Positions 43,350 through 55,157 of a stretch of 64,000 nt of DNA are shown here, piece after piece. Where the stretch lies: the NCBI GenBank assembly GCA_022559845.1, contig CM040121.1, positions 509,186,566 to 509,250,565 on the forward strand, in the 5' to 3' direction. A program made the translations under genes and the position numbers. Source of the stretch: Amorphophallus konjac. Taxonomy: Eukaryota; Streptophyta; Magnoliopsida; Alismatales; Araceae. The notes beneath the pieces were generated by a model, which was given only the letters and a program-made list of their open reading frames with translations, searched no databases and had not been told where the DNA came from. The first letter of the stretch is position 1. Each line of letters starts with the position of its first letter.

Positions 43350-44890
43350 AACCCCTGGACGGCACACCCTTGGCGCCCCAACCCGGCACAAGCCTGAAGC
43401 CCCTCAGCCCGGCACACTCTGGCCAACTCCTACCCGGCACAACCCTCCTTTGCCCCTTCTCTCCCGGCACACTGCCGGGACATCCTAGCCCGGCACACCT
43501 CCCTCAGCCCCACCATCCGGCACACCAGTCCCCTCTTCTCACCCGGTGCACCCCAGCCAGGGTTAGAGGTGTCTTCCGTTCGTCGGTTCCTCTGGGCTTT
43601 TTGAAGTTTTATCAAAGGTGATGCTGCCTCTGGCACCCACCTCAAATTGTTGAGTTCCGCCACTCCTTGTGGGCACGTTCCCATTTACCCCCCTTACCAT
43701 CCGGGTCAAGGGGAGATGCTGCCGAATTTTCGTCAGAATCAATGAACCCATTAAAGGACAAAAGGAAGCAACTAACAAATAAAAGAAATAACAATGAGAT
43801 GCTCCCGTGAGTCGAGAGAACTGTGAAAGGCGCGAAGACGACCGCACTTGAACACCGCTGTGACGAACAGACAAACACGAACATAAGCATTAGTTGCATA
43901 ATGAAGAAGAGACTTAACTAACATTTCTCATGTGCATTGCATGAATAAAGGAGGTTGCATCTCCCCTACATACCATTGCATCGCATCTCACGTGTGCATG
44001 CATGCCATGACTCCGTGGTATATGAAATAGCGTCGTGTGAAAGATCGGATTACGTTCGGTACGAAACCATCCCTATGCGTGAGGATTGACCTCCGCCTCG
44101 TACCCGGGGTCGATTCCCGAACTCAATTCCCCTCTTGCATTTGCTTGAACTTATGTGTGGATTGTTGAACCCGACCTTCTGCACGCATCAAATATGCATC
44201 CAAAATGTCGAACATAATCACGAACATGATCCACATGAATAAAAGAAAACCAAATCAAACCCCTCGCATACATCTCATGAATAAGAGGAACCTTCCCCGA
44301 CCTAGCCATAGCCGCATCAACCCTTGAACCAACTTGTCCCTTGCCCGTGTCTTACCCGGTGCGCTCCACCCCTTTCTTGCCCGGTGCACCCTCGCGCCCA
44401 CTTGGCCGGCACACCGCACCTCCCTCCTTGCCCGGTACAGCCTCATCCATTTCAGCCCGGCGCGCCCCTTGACCTCTTCTCCCCAGGCCGGTACACCCTC
44501 CGGTCCGGCACACCGCACCTCCCTCCTTGCCCGGTAAACCCCTAACCGTGCCTTGCCCGGCACACCCCTCCTGGCCCCTTCTCCGACATGCTCCTATCAC
44601 CTCTGCCCGACACGGTCCAAACGCCCTTCTGCCCGATGCGCTCCCTTCGCCCCAGCCCAGCACACCCTGGCGGTCTCCACCGGCGCACCCCCGCCTGCCT
44701 GGCCGGCACACTCCTGGCATGCCCTACCGACGCACTCCTGGCTTGCCCCTTTGCCCGATACACCCCTCGCCCGCCTTGCCCGGCACACTTGCCAGGCCTC
44801 CCTCACCGGCACGCCCGCCAGCGTCCCTTGTCCGGCACACTTGCCAGCTTGCTCCGCCGGCACACCTTCTAACCTTCCTCTCCCGGTATA
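43350..44890. repeat. CCCGGCACACC-type repeat arrays (two blocks)
   Basis: Blocks 43350-43560 and 44340-44890 repeat CCCGG(C/T)(A/G)CA(C/A)CC every 20-40 bp, about 30 copies in all, separated by 0.8 kb of ordinary DNA. The phrase is the same as in 42062-42380 with CCC in place of CAG. Open frames on both strands follow from the composition. Confidence 0.7.
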
Positions 44891-45224
44891 CCCGAAATGC
44901 AATAATACAATAAAAAGGGAAACATAATAATAAAAAATTGATAATGATGGCAATGAAATGAATAATAATAATAATAATAATAACAAGGAATACCACGCAT
45001 ATGCAATAAAAGAAGAGTCAATCAACATAAAAATGTAAATAAATGAATAAATAATGATAATAATAGTACTGATAACAAGCTTAAAAATATATATCTACAA
45101 TAAGTAAACAAATAATGATAAGAATAAATAAATAATAATAATAACAAACCCACCAAAAAATATATAAAAATAACAAATAATTATGATAAAATTTTAAATA
45201 ATAATAAAACGATGAGATCTGTTC
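44890..45224. other. AT-rich stretch with (AAT)n
   Basis: Contains an (ATA)n run at about 44960-44983 and many ATAATAATAA motifs; no gene. Confidence 0.6.
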
Positions 45225-45638
45225 CACAGCCCCGTTTCTCCTCAAGACCCGATGTAAAGGGAATATTAACGTCGCCCCTCCAAGTCGGGTTTGGACCTTG
45301 GGAACCACCCCGATATGGCCGTAATCCGGCGTTGCTCTGGGCTGATAATTCGTCAAATCGGACTCGTTCCCATTGGGATTCGTTTCCGCTCTTTCATTAA
45401 AATCACCGTAAACTCAGGGATACATTTGTACGGATTTATATCCGTTTACGTCGTGTCTTCAATACGGATCTTTGTCTGAACATAGAGTGGTCCATGAATG
45501 ACCAACAAAATCTGAATGGAACGAGACGGCTCTCGTCTTCCCCGAGCCCTATGTGTGGGAATATCAATAAGACCTTCGTGAGTCACGTTTGGACCTCGAG
45601 TTCGCCCGAACCATGGTCATTGCCTGACCCACATCCTA
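45225..45638. repeat. Left part of a roughly 300-bp diverged repeat
   Basis: GGAATATTAACGTCGCCC...GTTTGGACC (from about 45260) and GGAATATCAATAAGACC...GTTTGGACC (from about 45560) are successive units. The next unit (GAGATATTAACGATGCCC...GTTTGGACC, from about 52290) lies beyond the gag-only element. Each unit carries a GTCC...TGAATGACC-type phrase near its end. Confidence 0.55.
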
Positions 45639-45643
45639 GGCCT

Positions 45644-47747
45644 TGATGCGGGATGGACACGCGACTCGACTCCAAATGGATATGCGATCCTCAGACTCTA
45701 AGCAAGCTCACGATCGTCCCTAACGAGGGAAGCGCCGGACGTGCGCGATTCAGAAACTGGCATAGTGCTAGGGTGATCAACTCACAAATTCGTGCCCGGA
45801 TCGGGTCACGGGACGGTCTCGCTCTCTCTCGCAGCAGTGGTGATATAAAAAGTATAGTGAGCTACGATCCTAGCATGCTCTCTAGTAGCGGCATAAAGAA
45901 ATATATACGAAATTAAGTAAATGCCGGGTAAAGGAGCGAATACGATACCTCCACGCTACCGGGCGTGGGGAAAACTTCCCGGCCGATCTCGTACTCCCGG
46001 AACAGTAAATACACAAATATTACAGCAATGAATATGAATGCCCACTCCACGCAGGGAGGTAAAGGGTGACACAGCGGGACCCAGGAGTAGCGGGTTCGGG
46101 TTGACGGGCGGCTTCTTGCATAGCTTCGGCGGCACGCGTACTCACGACCGTGGGACCCACGTGCTGGTCAGTGGAGCCGTGTGGGACCGGAGTGGCACCA
46201 CAGTGGTGGGGACGCCTGGAAGGGCGCTCCCTGGGATGGCGGTGTGCTGATTCGCCGGCCGGAGGCCGGGCGGCTCCGATCTCCACTCGCCGGAGTTGCT
46301 GGCCACGGATCTGCAGTTCTGTTTTGTAACGCGCGACCCGGTGAGATCTGCTGCTGCGGTCACACCCAACATCGGATCGACGCACAAGAGATACCGATGG
46401 AAAGCTAACTTGAAATCCGTCGATCTATGGCCGGAGAAAGAAATTTGAGTTTCCTGTTGATGGCCTTTGTCTAATTTTCAAGCTACTGGCTCATAGGATC
46501 TGAAAACTTAGGATAGAACCAAGTTTTCCTGACAGTTGGAGTTGACCGTGATGTATACCTTCGATTCAGCCCTTGAGTCCTTCATGAAAGATGTAGAGGC
46601 CGAAGAGAGGAAAACAGGAATATATCTTATGCAAGATTTGGTGGAAGTTTCGATGTTTTGGGGATTTTATACTGACTTGGGGTCAGGTCTGGACAACAGA
46701 AACAGTTTTGACGTTGGGGAAAAGACACAATTTCTAAACATAGGTAGAGGCCTTTTGAAATTCTATGAAAATTTGTGGAGGATGGAAATGATAGACAGAA
46801 CCTCCAATAAATTTGGGGGTTCCAAAAAAATCAAAAAGGGGGTCGAAAGGTGGAAGAACTAAGCTTCTACTACACAGATCTGAAAAGGGACAGATCTGGA
46901 AGATAGAAAGATACGAAATTGGAAAAATGTAAAACGAAGTCTAAAGGACGTGATTGTTTTATTGGAGGTTAAGAATCAAGAGAGGAACCAACCCTGAAAA
47001 TCTCAACTCCAGATGATGTCGGAGTTGGGAGTTAAAAATCTCGGAGTTAACCTCTGTCTAGCAGAACAAAACCTTAGACAGAACTTCGGAAGCGGCTTCG
47101 CGGCGGCTCGATGGCGGCATGAACGGCGGCGGTGGCACCAGAGATGAATCTAGAGATGGAGGGGTTAAGGTAGAAGGGTTCTCAACCCTGAAATACAGAG
47201 GGAGGAAGGAGGGACTAGAGGGGAGAGAGGGGAGGGGCGCACTAGGCTCCTTACACAATACAACAATTTCTTCTCATTAATTATTTCAAATGAAAAATAC
47301 ATGTTATATATAATAAAGGGAAAATGACTCAAAATGCCCTCGGATCTAAGGTATAGAACTAATTAGTTCTAATGGTTTTTTTACAAAAATTAAAAATGGA
47401 ACAAAATAGGGGGCCGCCCCCTTGACTAGATGGGTGTGGTAGGTGGCCAACTTTGACATTTTACACCACTTGTCTCCCCATGTGTCCAATTGACTTGTCA
47501 AACCTTCTAGATGCCACCTTGGCTTTTGACCAGCCCCACATGGATGAGGTGGACCAATGGGGAAGGAGTGGGGGCCCCCTAGCAGGTCCTACTAGCATTT
47601 TGCACATAGACTCACACAATCCTAAGGAAGAACAAATAGGCTCATAAAGCCTTACAATTGCGAATCTACTTCCCCCAGGATATAAAAATAAATAAAAGGA
47701 CATAAATACAAAAATAAAATGTACATGCTCGGAGTTGATTCCCATCA
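45644..47747 (-). repeat. 3' LTR of the gag-only element (2104 bp)
   Basis: Plus-strand ends TGATGCGGGATGG and GATTCCCATCA; in element sense TGATGGGAATC...CCCGCATCA. Directly followed on the right by a weak purine tract (minus-strand CGGGGAGAAT, 47748-47757). Open frames inside are not conserved between copies. Confidence 0.92.
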
Positions 47748-47757
47748 ATTCTCCCCG

Positions 47758-48236
47758 GGTGGGAAGAACTCGACCTCGTCGAGTAGGGGTACGGCTGCTC
47801 GAGTCACTCCGGCGGATCCGTCACCGTGCCAAGTAACGAGGGTACGCTCCACTCCACGTGACCGTCACCTGCTCATTCCGTATATACTCGATATGCACAA
47901 GCTGCTGTGGGAACGAGGCTAGAGGTGGACACTCCGGGGGGGGCACTCTCAAATGGGAGGAGGCGGCTCGAAGACTCACTAGGAATCACCGCTGGGTCCC
48001 TGTAGGTGACTAGATCCGGGTATAGATGTAGAGCTGATCCCATACTCATCGAGCGAATCTGCTCGCCTCTTAAGGGGTTGACATCAACGAGCTTGCACAA
48101 GACACATGCAGACTCCTAACAAACCACACACAAACCACACAAACAAGCCACACAATCAAACCACACAAAGAAGAAACAATACTGACTTATGCATGACCCT
48201 AGACTTAATGCAATGACATCACCCACCAAGTGGTCA
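47758..48236 (-). other. 3' noncoding region of the gag-only element
   Basis: Between the gag stop and the 3' LTR, about 480 bp; no protease-like motif in any frame. Shared with the truncated copy at 30412-30665. Confidence 0.6.
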
Positions 48237-49832
48237 TCATCCGAGAGCCACATCCTGAGCGTCGGTATGCTCCTCTAGACCTTCCGCTGCATAGTACTCA
48301 TCAGCTAGTTCCGGATCGGCCTCGTAGCTGACAGGCACAAGTGCAGAAGGCGTGGCTTCACCAACCCCTAGGGCTAGTGTGGCACGAGTAGGACATTGGC
48401 TGGCAATGTGGCCAAATCCATGACAGTGGAAACACTGCAGCCGTGACCTACTGGTCTCCCCGATAAGAGGGCCCTTACGCTTATCCTCCCGACAGGTAGG
48501 GGGTGTAGGCAATAGGGGTGGAGGTGTAGGTGCCGTGGGTAACAAGGGTGGGGGTGTCGGTGCCAGAGGGCGGACAATGGGTGCCGGAGGGCGAGCAATG
48601 GGTGCCGGTGGTTGGGGTGGAGGTAGATCCCGTGGTGGGGAAGGACGAGGTCTAGGAGTGAAGTGCTCCTGACGGGCGGACTCATGAGGTCGAGCCATGG
48701 GGCCCCTCGGGTATGGACCTAAGGAACTACGTGACTCGACACTACGGTGAGGGACCTAGCCCAACCGTTGGATAGACTCGAACTCTCCCTCAAATTGCTC
48801 CATCTCGAGAGCAACTTGGTATGCATCCTCCAACTTGTCCACCTTGCGGCGGAGATGCTCATACCGTAGGTGCGGTTGTAAACCATGCCGAAATCAGGAA
48901 ATAGTAAGGGAGCTCTCCTCCGTGGCGTCACATCGCAAATAGTATTCATCGAACTCGGTGATGTATTCGGAGACGGACTGATATCCTTGGATAAGACTCT
49001 GCCACCTATCTATGAGGTGCTGGCGATAAGTGGCAGGGAGATACTTCTTCCTAAGTTTGTCCCTCATCTCGGCCCAAGTCTCTATCGGGGGCTCCTGACG
49101 ATGAAACAATAGGTTCTCCATGTTCCTCCAATAGGTTTGTGCCTGGCCTAAGAGTTTCATCCGGGTGAACTTGACCTTCCGTTGGTCCGACATCTCGAAC
49201 CACTCAAAATATCGGTCCATGTCGGCCTCCCAATCAAGATAGACCTTCGGGTTTAAGGACCCGTCAAAGGTGGGAGGGTCAGCACGAACGGTCCAAAGGG
49301 CTCGTTCATCCACATCTTGATCATGGGTCCGCCGTGTGGGACGATGATCACGACCATATCCCCTATGCTCGTTATCGGACTCATAATCATGCACCTCGGG
49401 GATGTAATGCCTCCTAACCTCTATCCCTTGAACCCGTGGAGCAGCGGGTTGCTGAACCGGGTCTTGTTAACCATGAGTAGGTGGGAGGGGTGCCTCGACT
49501 AGGGCTCTCGGGGTTGCCTCGGCTGGGGCTCCATCTAGTGTGGCAACTCTCTCTACCAATCCCTGAACGGACTGGTCTGACTCGACGGCCTTATCCTCTA
49601 CGGCTTTCATCCTTTCTTCTAGGCGTGTGCCTAAGCCATTCATCCGCGTACTCAACCCATCCATCCGATCTACCCGTGTAGTCAACGCATCCATGCGTGT
49701 ACTCAACCCTTGCATTTGTCCCATAATAGCTTGGAACATTTCGGCCACCGACGGCGCATCGAGACTAGGAGCTCGAGGATCCGCCATAGGTGGTGGTGGT
49801 GGTGAGTGCTGTGTACCTCGACGGGTGGGCAT
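48237..49832 (-). pseudogene. Gag of the gag-only element
   Basis: One continuous minus-strand frame of about 530 codons interrupted only by three stops: TAA 49467-49469, TGA 48894-48896 and TAG 48756-48758. The start is chosen at MPTRRGTQ (49832). The N-terminus has a heptad-like coiled coil (LSTRMDALTTRVDRMDGL...). Next is a retrotransposon gag domain with PPTFDGSLNPKVYLDWEADM, FTRMKLLGQAQTYWRN, YRQHLIDRWQSLIQGYQSV and YITEFDEYYLRC. Then comes a Pro-rich linker with PPLLPT repeats and a CX2CX4HX4C zinc knuckle (CFHCHGFGHIASQC). It ends with an acidic tail and no protease follows. Gag would assemble particles; here it is disabled by the stops. Confidence 0.85.
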
Positions 49833-50100
49833 GCAACTGACACACGAACTAGGAGACACCGACCAATGCAAAGATGATGCACCTAGACTTAACCAAAACT
49901 CGGTACGTGGCGGAGATAATCGATCTGAAGATCACTCGCGTAAGTGTGCGGCCTTCCCGATAGGCGTAGCCTAACGTTCGGACAACACCTTTTTATATAC
50001 CGAGTAGAGGGATGCAAATGCAACCTAAACCGACTTAGACGATGACTAGACGTAAATGACACTCTTTTTTTTTGATTTTAGACACCCTAGACTCAAACTC

Positions 50101-50112
50101 GCTCTGATACCA
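50101..50112 (-). other. Primer-binding site of the gag-only element
   Basis: Minus strand TGGTATCAGAGC, an exact match to the initiator tRNA-Met type PBS, 3 bp after the 5' LTR end at 50116. Confidence 0.92.
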
Positions 50113-50115
50113 AAT

Positions 50116-52209
50116 TGATGCGGGACAGACACGCGACTCGACTCCAAATGGATATGTGATCCTCGGACTCTAAGCAAGCTCGCGATCGTCCCTAACGAGG
50201 GAAGCGTCGGATGTGCGCGGTTGAGAAACCGGCAAAGAGCTAGGGTGGTCAACTCACAAATTCGTGCCCGGATCCGGTCACGGGACGGTCTCGCTCTCTC
50301 TCGCAGCAGCGGTGATACAAAAAGTATAGCAAGCTACGATCCTAGCATGCTCTCTAGCAGTGGCATAAAGAAATATATACGAAATAAAGCAAATGCCGGG
50401 TAAAGGAGCGAATACGATACCTCCACGCTACCGGGCGTGGGGAAGACTTCCTGACCGATCTCGTACTCCCGGAACAGTAAATACACAAATATTACAGCAA
50501 TGAATATGAATGCCCACTCCACGCAGGGAGGTAAAGGGTGACACAGCGGGACCCGGGAGTAGTGGGTTCGGGTTGACGGGCGGCTTCTTGCATAGCTTCG
50601 GTGGCACGCGTACTCACGACCGTGGGACCCACGTGCTGGTCAGTGGAGCCGTGTGAGACCGGAGTGGCACCACAGTGGTGGGGACACCTGGAAGGCCGCT
50701 CCCTGGGACGGCGGTGTGCTGGTTCGCCGGCCGGAGGCCGGGCGGCTCCGATCTCCACTCGCCGGAGTTGCTGGCCACGGATCTGCAGTTCTATTTTGCA
50801 CCGCGCGACCCGGTGAGATCTGCTGTTGCGGTCACTCCCGACGTCCAATCGATGCACAAGAGATACCGATGGAAAGCTGACTTGAAATCCATCAATCTTT
50901 GGCTGGAGAAAGAAATTTTAGTTTCCCGTTGATGGCCTTTGTCGAATTTTCAAGCAACTAGCTCACAGGATCTGAAAACTTAGGATAGAACCAAGTTTTC
51001 CTGAGAGTTGGCGTTGACTGTGATGTATACCTTCGATTTAGCCTTTAAGTCCTTCATGAAAGTTGTAGAGGCCGAAGAGAGGAAAACGGGGATATATCTT
51101 ATGCAAGATTTGGTGGAAGTTTAGATGTTTTGGGGATTTTATACTGACTTGGGGTCGGATCTGGACAGCAGAAATAGAACTAAAGTTGGGGAAACAACAC
51201 AATTTCTAAAAATAGGTAGAGGGCTTTTAAAATTCAAAGAAAATTTTTGGAGGATGGGTATGATGGACAGAACCTCCAATAAATTTGGGGGTTCCAAAAA
51301 AATCAAAAAGGGGGTCGAAAGGTGGGAGAACTAAGCTTCTGCTATATAGATCTGAAAAGGGATAGATCTGGAAGATAGAAAGACACGAAAATGGAAAAAT
51401 GTAAAACGAAGTCTAAAGGACGTGATTGTTTTACTGGAGGTTGGGAATCAAGATAGAAACCAATTCTGAAAATCTCAACTCCAGATGATGTCAGAGTTGG
51501 GAGTTAAAAATCCTGGAGTGAACCTCTATCCAGCAGAACAGAACCTTGGACAGAACTTCGGAAGCGGCTTCGCGGCGGCACGAACGGCGGCGACGGCACT
51601 AGAGATGAATCTAGTGATGGAGGGGCTAAGGTAGAAGGGTTCTCAACTCTGAAATACAGAGGGAGAAAGGAGGAACCAGAGGGGAGAGAGGGGAGGGGCG
51701 CACCAGGCTCTTTACACAATACAACAATTTCTTCTCATTAACTCATTCAAATGGAAAAGACATGCTATATATAATAAAGGGAAAAATGACTCAAAATGCC
51801 ATCAGATCTAAGGTATATAACTAATTAGTTCTAATAGCCTTTTTACAAAAATTAAAAATGGAACAAAATAGGGGGGCGCCCCCTTGACTAGATGGGTGTG
51901 GTAGATGGCCAACTTTGACATTTTACACCACTTGTCTCCCCATGTGTCCAATTGACTTGTCAAACCTTCTAGATGCCACCTTGGCTTTTGACCAGCCCCA
52001 CATGGATGAGATGGATCAATGGGAAAGGAGTGGGGGCCCCCTAGCAGGTCCTACTGGCATTTTGCACATAAACCCACACAATCCTAAGGAAGAACAAATA
52101 GGCTCATAAAGCCTTACAATTGCGAATCTACTTCCCCTAGGATATAAAAATAAATAAAAGGACACAAATATAAAAATAAAATGTACATGCTCGGAGTTGA
52201 TTCCCATCA
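50116..52209 (-). repeat. 5' LTR of the gag-only element (2094 bp)
   Basis: Plus-strand ends TGATGCGGGACAG and GATTCCCATCA, collinear with 45644-47747. The TSD copy GGCCT follows at 52210. Confidence 0.92.
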
Positions 52210-52214
52210 GGCCT

Positions 52215-53689
52215 ATAGCCAGCCATCTCTGTACACGTCTTTATTTTGGAATCTAGTCCCGGGACACTTTCCCGCTGCCCTTCGGCACCGGAGATATTAA
52301 CGATGCCCACCCAAGCCTCGTTTGGACCGCGGGAGGCGCCCCCGGAATGGTCCTGACTCGATCTCGCACCGGGACAATAAACTCGCTGATTTTCGACCCC
52401 TCTAATCGAGATTCAACAGAATGTCTCATATCCCTTTGAACAATAAATTTGCCATACCCCGGCATACATATGCTCCGGTTTTCCCCATGATGATCACGAT
52501 TTTCTGAAGCCGGACGCTCGTCCGAATATCAAAATGGTCCCTTGAGTGACCGACATATTTCGAATGCTTGCTTCCCTAGACATAGGGCTTTCCGACTGAT
52601 TCGAGACCGCTATCGGCTTGTTTCTCTCGATATAGTTTCCTGGCCATGAGGCCCTGATTCCCAGCGATTAATCAAGGGTGTTCCTCTCTCCGAGGGGATG
52701 TAAATAACGCCGTGACCTTTATGGCGTGGTGGATTTTAGTCCCGACACGAACTACACAATCGTCTGACTAAGTCAGATCGAGCGCACCATGGGCTTCCTC
52801 GAAGCCCGAATAAATCGGCACTTTGTGACTGGCACGCCCACGCACTTAACAAATGCCAATAAACGAACAAACAACTGATATTTAACTAAAAGTGCATCCA
52901 CAAGTCTGACACGTCCGGTGGGACCTAAACCACCCTTCATATCCTCGCCGAGATTCAGGGTCTCATGCCCTCCTAATAAACGATATTTTTCTGCTTTGAT
53001 GAATTACAGGTGCTGTCTTCGCCAGCCCTATGGGGAGAAAAACCGGACTAGGCGCAATCGTCTTTGTGGCCCCGAAGACGCTACTCCAGGGCATATACTG
53101 CTTCCAGGAATAATGAAGGCTGCTGGAGAAAAAGAAAGAAAGAAGAGGGAGGGGAAATCAAACCCCCTTTCCCTAAGAAGAAAATGAAGAAAAGAAGAAA
53201 AGAAGAAAAGAAATAAGTAAAAAAAAGAGAAGAGAGAGAATTGGCGAGAGAGGGTTGTACGGTCGTATCCGTCGACACCCGTGTTGAACAAAGATTACCA
53301 TTGTGGAATTGATGCGGTGGAGCGAACCACTCATCCCCTCCCTGAGGGGGTGAGCGCTCTCCTGCGCACCTACCTTGGTCTATTACACAAAAAAAGAGAA
53401 GAGGAAAAAAAGAAGGGACAAAAAGGAAAGATGGCAAGTATTGCCGACCAAGAGAATAAGAAGAAGGTCAGCATCCCGCCCGGCTCTAGGAAGGGTCCAA
53501 GTCCATGGTGCAATGCCCTGGTCCGTTCCACCTTCCTGCTGCCCCTATCCGACATAAGAGGGCCCCTCGAGTGGTTGTTAGAAGATCCGACAAGTTGCAA
53601 CTGTAGCTTGATGAATTCCTCCCCGCCGTAGGGGATGCTTTATAGCAATGAGGCCAAGCACTACCACAAATCTAGAAGATAACATTCAT
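52215..53689 (+). mobile_element. Continuation of the degenerate LTR/UTR-like sequence
   Basis: Resumes the repeat interrupted at 45638: another roughly 300-bp unit (about 52290-52600) with GTTTGGACC and GAATATCAAAATGGTCC. The rest is noncoding, with a purine-rich stretch (53120-53240, 53385-53430). A 116-codon open frame at 53281-53631 has a Lys/Glu-rich centre and no recognised domain, so I do not call it a gene. Confidence 0.4.
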
Positions 53690-54573
53690 CCACCCCACCA
53701 TAGGGGTGTAAGAAACAAAAGAATACACCCCCACGTGGGGGCATAAGAAGAGACAAAAGTTACGCCCCGGCTTAGGGGCATATGAAGAGAAATACATCCC
53801 ACCTTGGGGGCATAGAGTACATAAAGAATTACACCCCGCCTTGGGGGCATCAGGAGCAGCAATACACCCCGCCTTGGGGGCATCAGAAGCAGCAATACAT
53901 CCCGCTCCTGGGGGCACATGAAGAGAACACACCCCGACTCGGGGGGCACGTGAGAAGAATCTACCCCGACCTGGGGGCATAAGAAGCGACAGAGTTTCAC
54001 CCCGACCTGGGGGCATAAAGAAGCAAAAGAATACACCCCGGCTTAGGGGCATATGAAGAAGAAACATACCCCGCTCCGGGACATAAGAAACAACAGAATC
54101 CATCCCCGCCCGGGGGTATAGGAAACAAGATAATACACCCCACTGTGGGGGCATAAGAAGCAGGAATGCACCCCGGCCTGGGGGCGCACAAAGGAAGAAA
54201 CTCACCCCCGCTCTAGAGGCATATGAGACAAAGCTACACCCCGATTTAGGGGCATTTGAAGAAGAATTATACCCCGCCATCGGGGCACGAGAAGCGAAGA
54301 ATCCACCCTGCTCGGGGGCACACAAATAAGGAAACACACCCCGACCTAGGGGCATACAAAGAAAGAAACACACTCCGCCCGGGGTGCATAAGAATTAAAA
54401 CACACCCCGACCCGGGGGACATATGAGACAAAGAGTACACCCCGGTTTAGGGGCATTTGAAGAAGAAATGTACCCCGATATGGGGGTACATGAAACAAAA
54501 GACATACCCCGCCATAGGGGCATAAGAAGAAAAGAATTCACCCCAGCATGGGGACACTGAAAGGAAGAAGCAC
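53690..54573. repeat. CACCCCG-(N)-GGGGCA tandem array, left part
   Basis: About 26 units of 31-36 bp with the pattern CACCCCG(A/C)CTTGGGGGCAT followed by a purine-rich spacer such as AAGAAGCAAAAGAA. Each unit is a CCCC/GGGG mini-hairpin plus an A/G tract. Units are diverged from each other. Part of the minus strand is open for 233 codons because several units are multiples of 3 bp. Confidence 0.92.
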
Positions 54574-54885
54574 TGTAATATCCCGGATCCTTAGTGGATC
54601 TTTGTTGGATCTCTATTAGGTCTTTCGGATCCTTTTTGGAGAGTTTCGGATTACTTTTGTAGCTCCCGAGTTGAGTTTTACGATCCGTGTGGATTTTTCT
54701 CTCGTACTAGTTACGGAACCCTACGGTGAGTTTATTTCTCAATTCATCGACTCGTGGACGCCGCAGTTGCGATGTACTCTTCGAGCCGATCGTTTCGACT
54801 ATTTTTGCGTATTTTTCTGAATTAGGGCATTTTCGACGCATTTTACGGAATTTCAAAAATTAGATAAAATCTCTAATTCCTTTTT

Positions 54886-54893
54886 TTTATAAC
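54886..54893 (+). promoter_or_regulatory. TATA-like box of the solo LTR
   Basis: TTTATAAC followed by a C-run and a CTCTCT-rich stretch, at the same relative place as the TATA box in 8045-11284. Confidence 0.35.
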
Positions 54894-55157
54894 CCCCCCC
54901 CTCTCTATTCTCACTCACGCCCTCACTCCCCCTCTCTCCCGTTCTCTCTCGTTCTCTCACGCTCTCGGCTCCAGCTGCTGACGGAGGTGACCGTGGGTGA
55001 GGTAGCGACGTCGACGAGCTGCTGAGGCGCGTGGTGGAGCAAGGATCGGTGCGGTTTGGATGCGATCCCGAATGGTGGATTCAAAGCATGCGGTTCGATT
55101 CGCGATGTGGTTTTCAGCGCGGTTTAGTCGCTTCGGCGCTCGATTTCTTCGGTGGAG

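Larger units (their letters stand above)
41946..45638 (+). mobile_element. LTR/UTR-like degenerate sequence with GGCACACC arrays
   Basis: Starts TGTGGACACTAAAAATTT, an LTR-like terminus, at the end of the pararetrovirus. It has a TATA box (42588), a purine-rich leader-like stretch and a polyadenylation-like region near 42960 (ATGAATGAAAAT). Long GC-rich stretches repeat GGCACACC. No retroviral coding domain is found; open frames in the arrays are compositional. The end is unclear. A Tat-like LTR and UTR is the best guess. Confidence 0.4.
45644..52209 (-). mobile_element. Complete gag-only LTR retrotransposon (non-autonomous)
   Basis: Element of 6566 bp with LTRs 45644-47747 (3') and 50116-52209 (5'), a PBS, a single gag frame and no pol. 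Perfect 5-bp TSD GGCCT at 45639-45643 and 52210-52214. LTR length differs by only 10 bp; over the first 200 bp I count about 15 differences. The internal region is 2368 bp, too short for pol, so this resembles described gag-only gypsy derivatives that use another element's enzymes. A third, older copy is at 28437-30665. Confidence 0.92.

Noticed and set aside
46020..46385. ORFs repeated in both LTRs of the gag-only element (also 50492-50857)
   Set aside because: Present in both LTRs only because the LTRs are duplicates. The more diverged third copy at 28437-30411 lacks an equivalent frame, so coding function is unsupported.
53281..53631. 116-codon plus-strand ORF with a Lys/Glu-rich centre
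   Set aside because: The charged centre derives from an A/G-rich tract. No recognisable domain and no partner frame.
53672..54373. 233-codon minus-strand ORF with repeated PP-x-RGV phrases
   Set aside because: It is a read-through of the 31-36 bp tandem array; unit length variation breaks the frame elsewhere, and the right half of the array gives only shorter frames.
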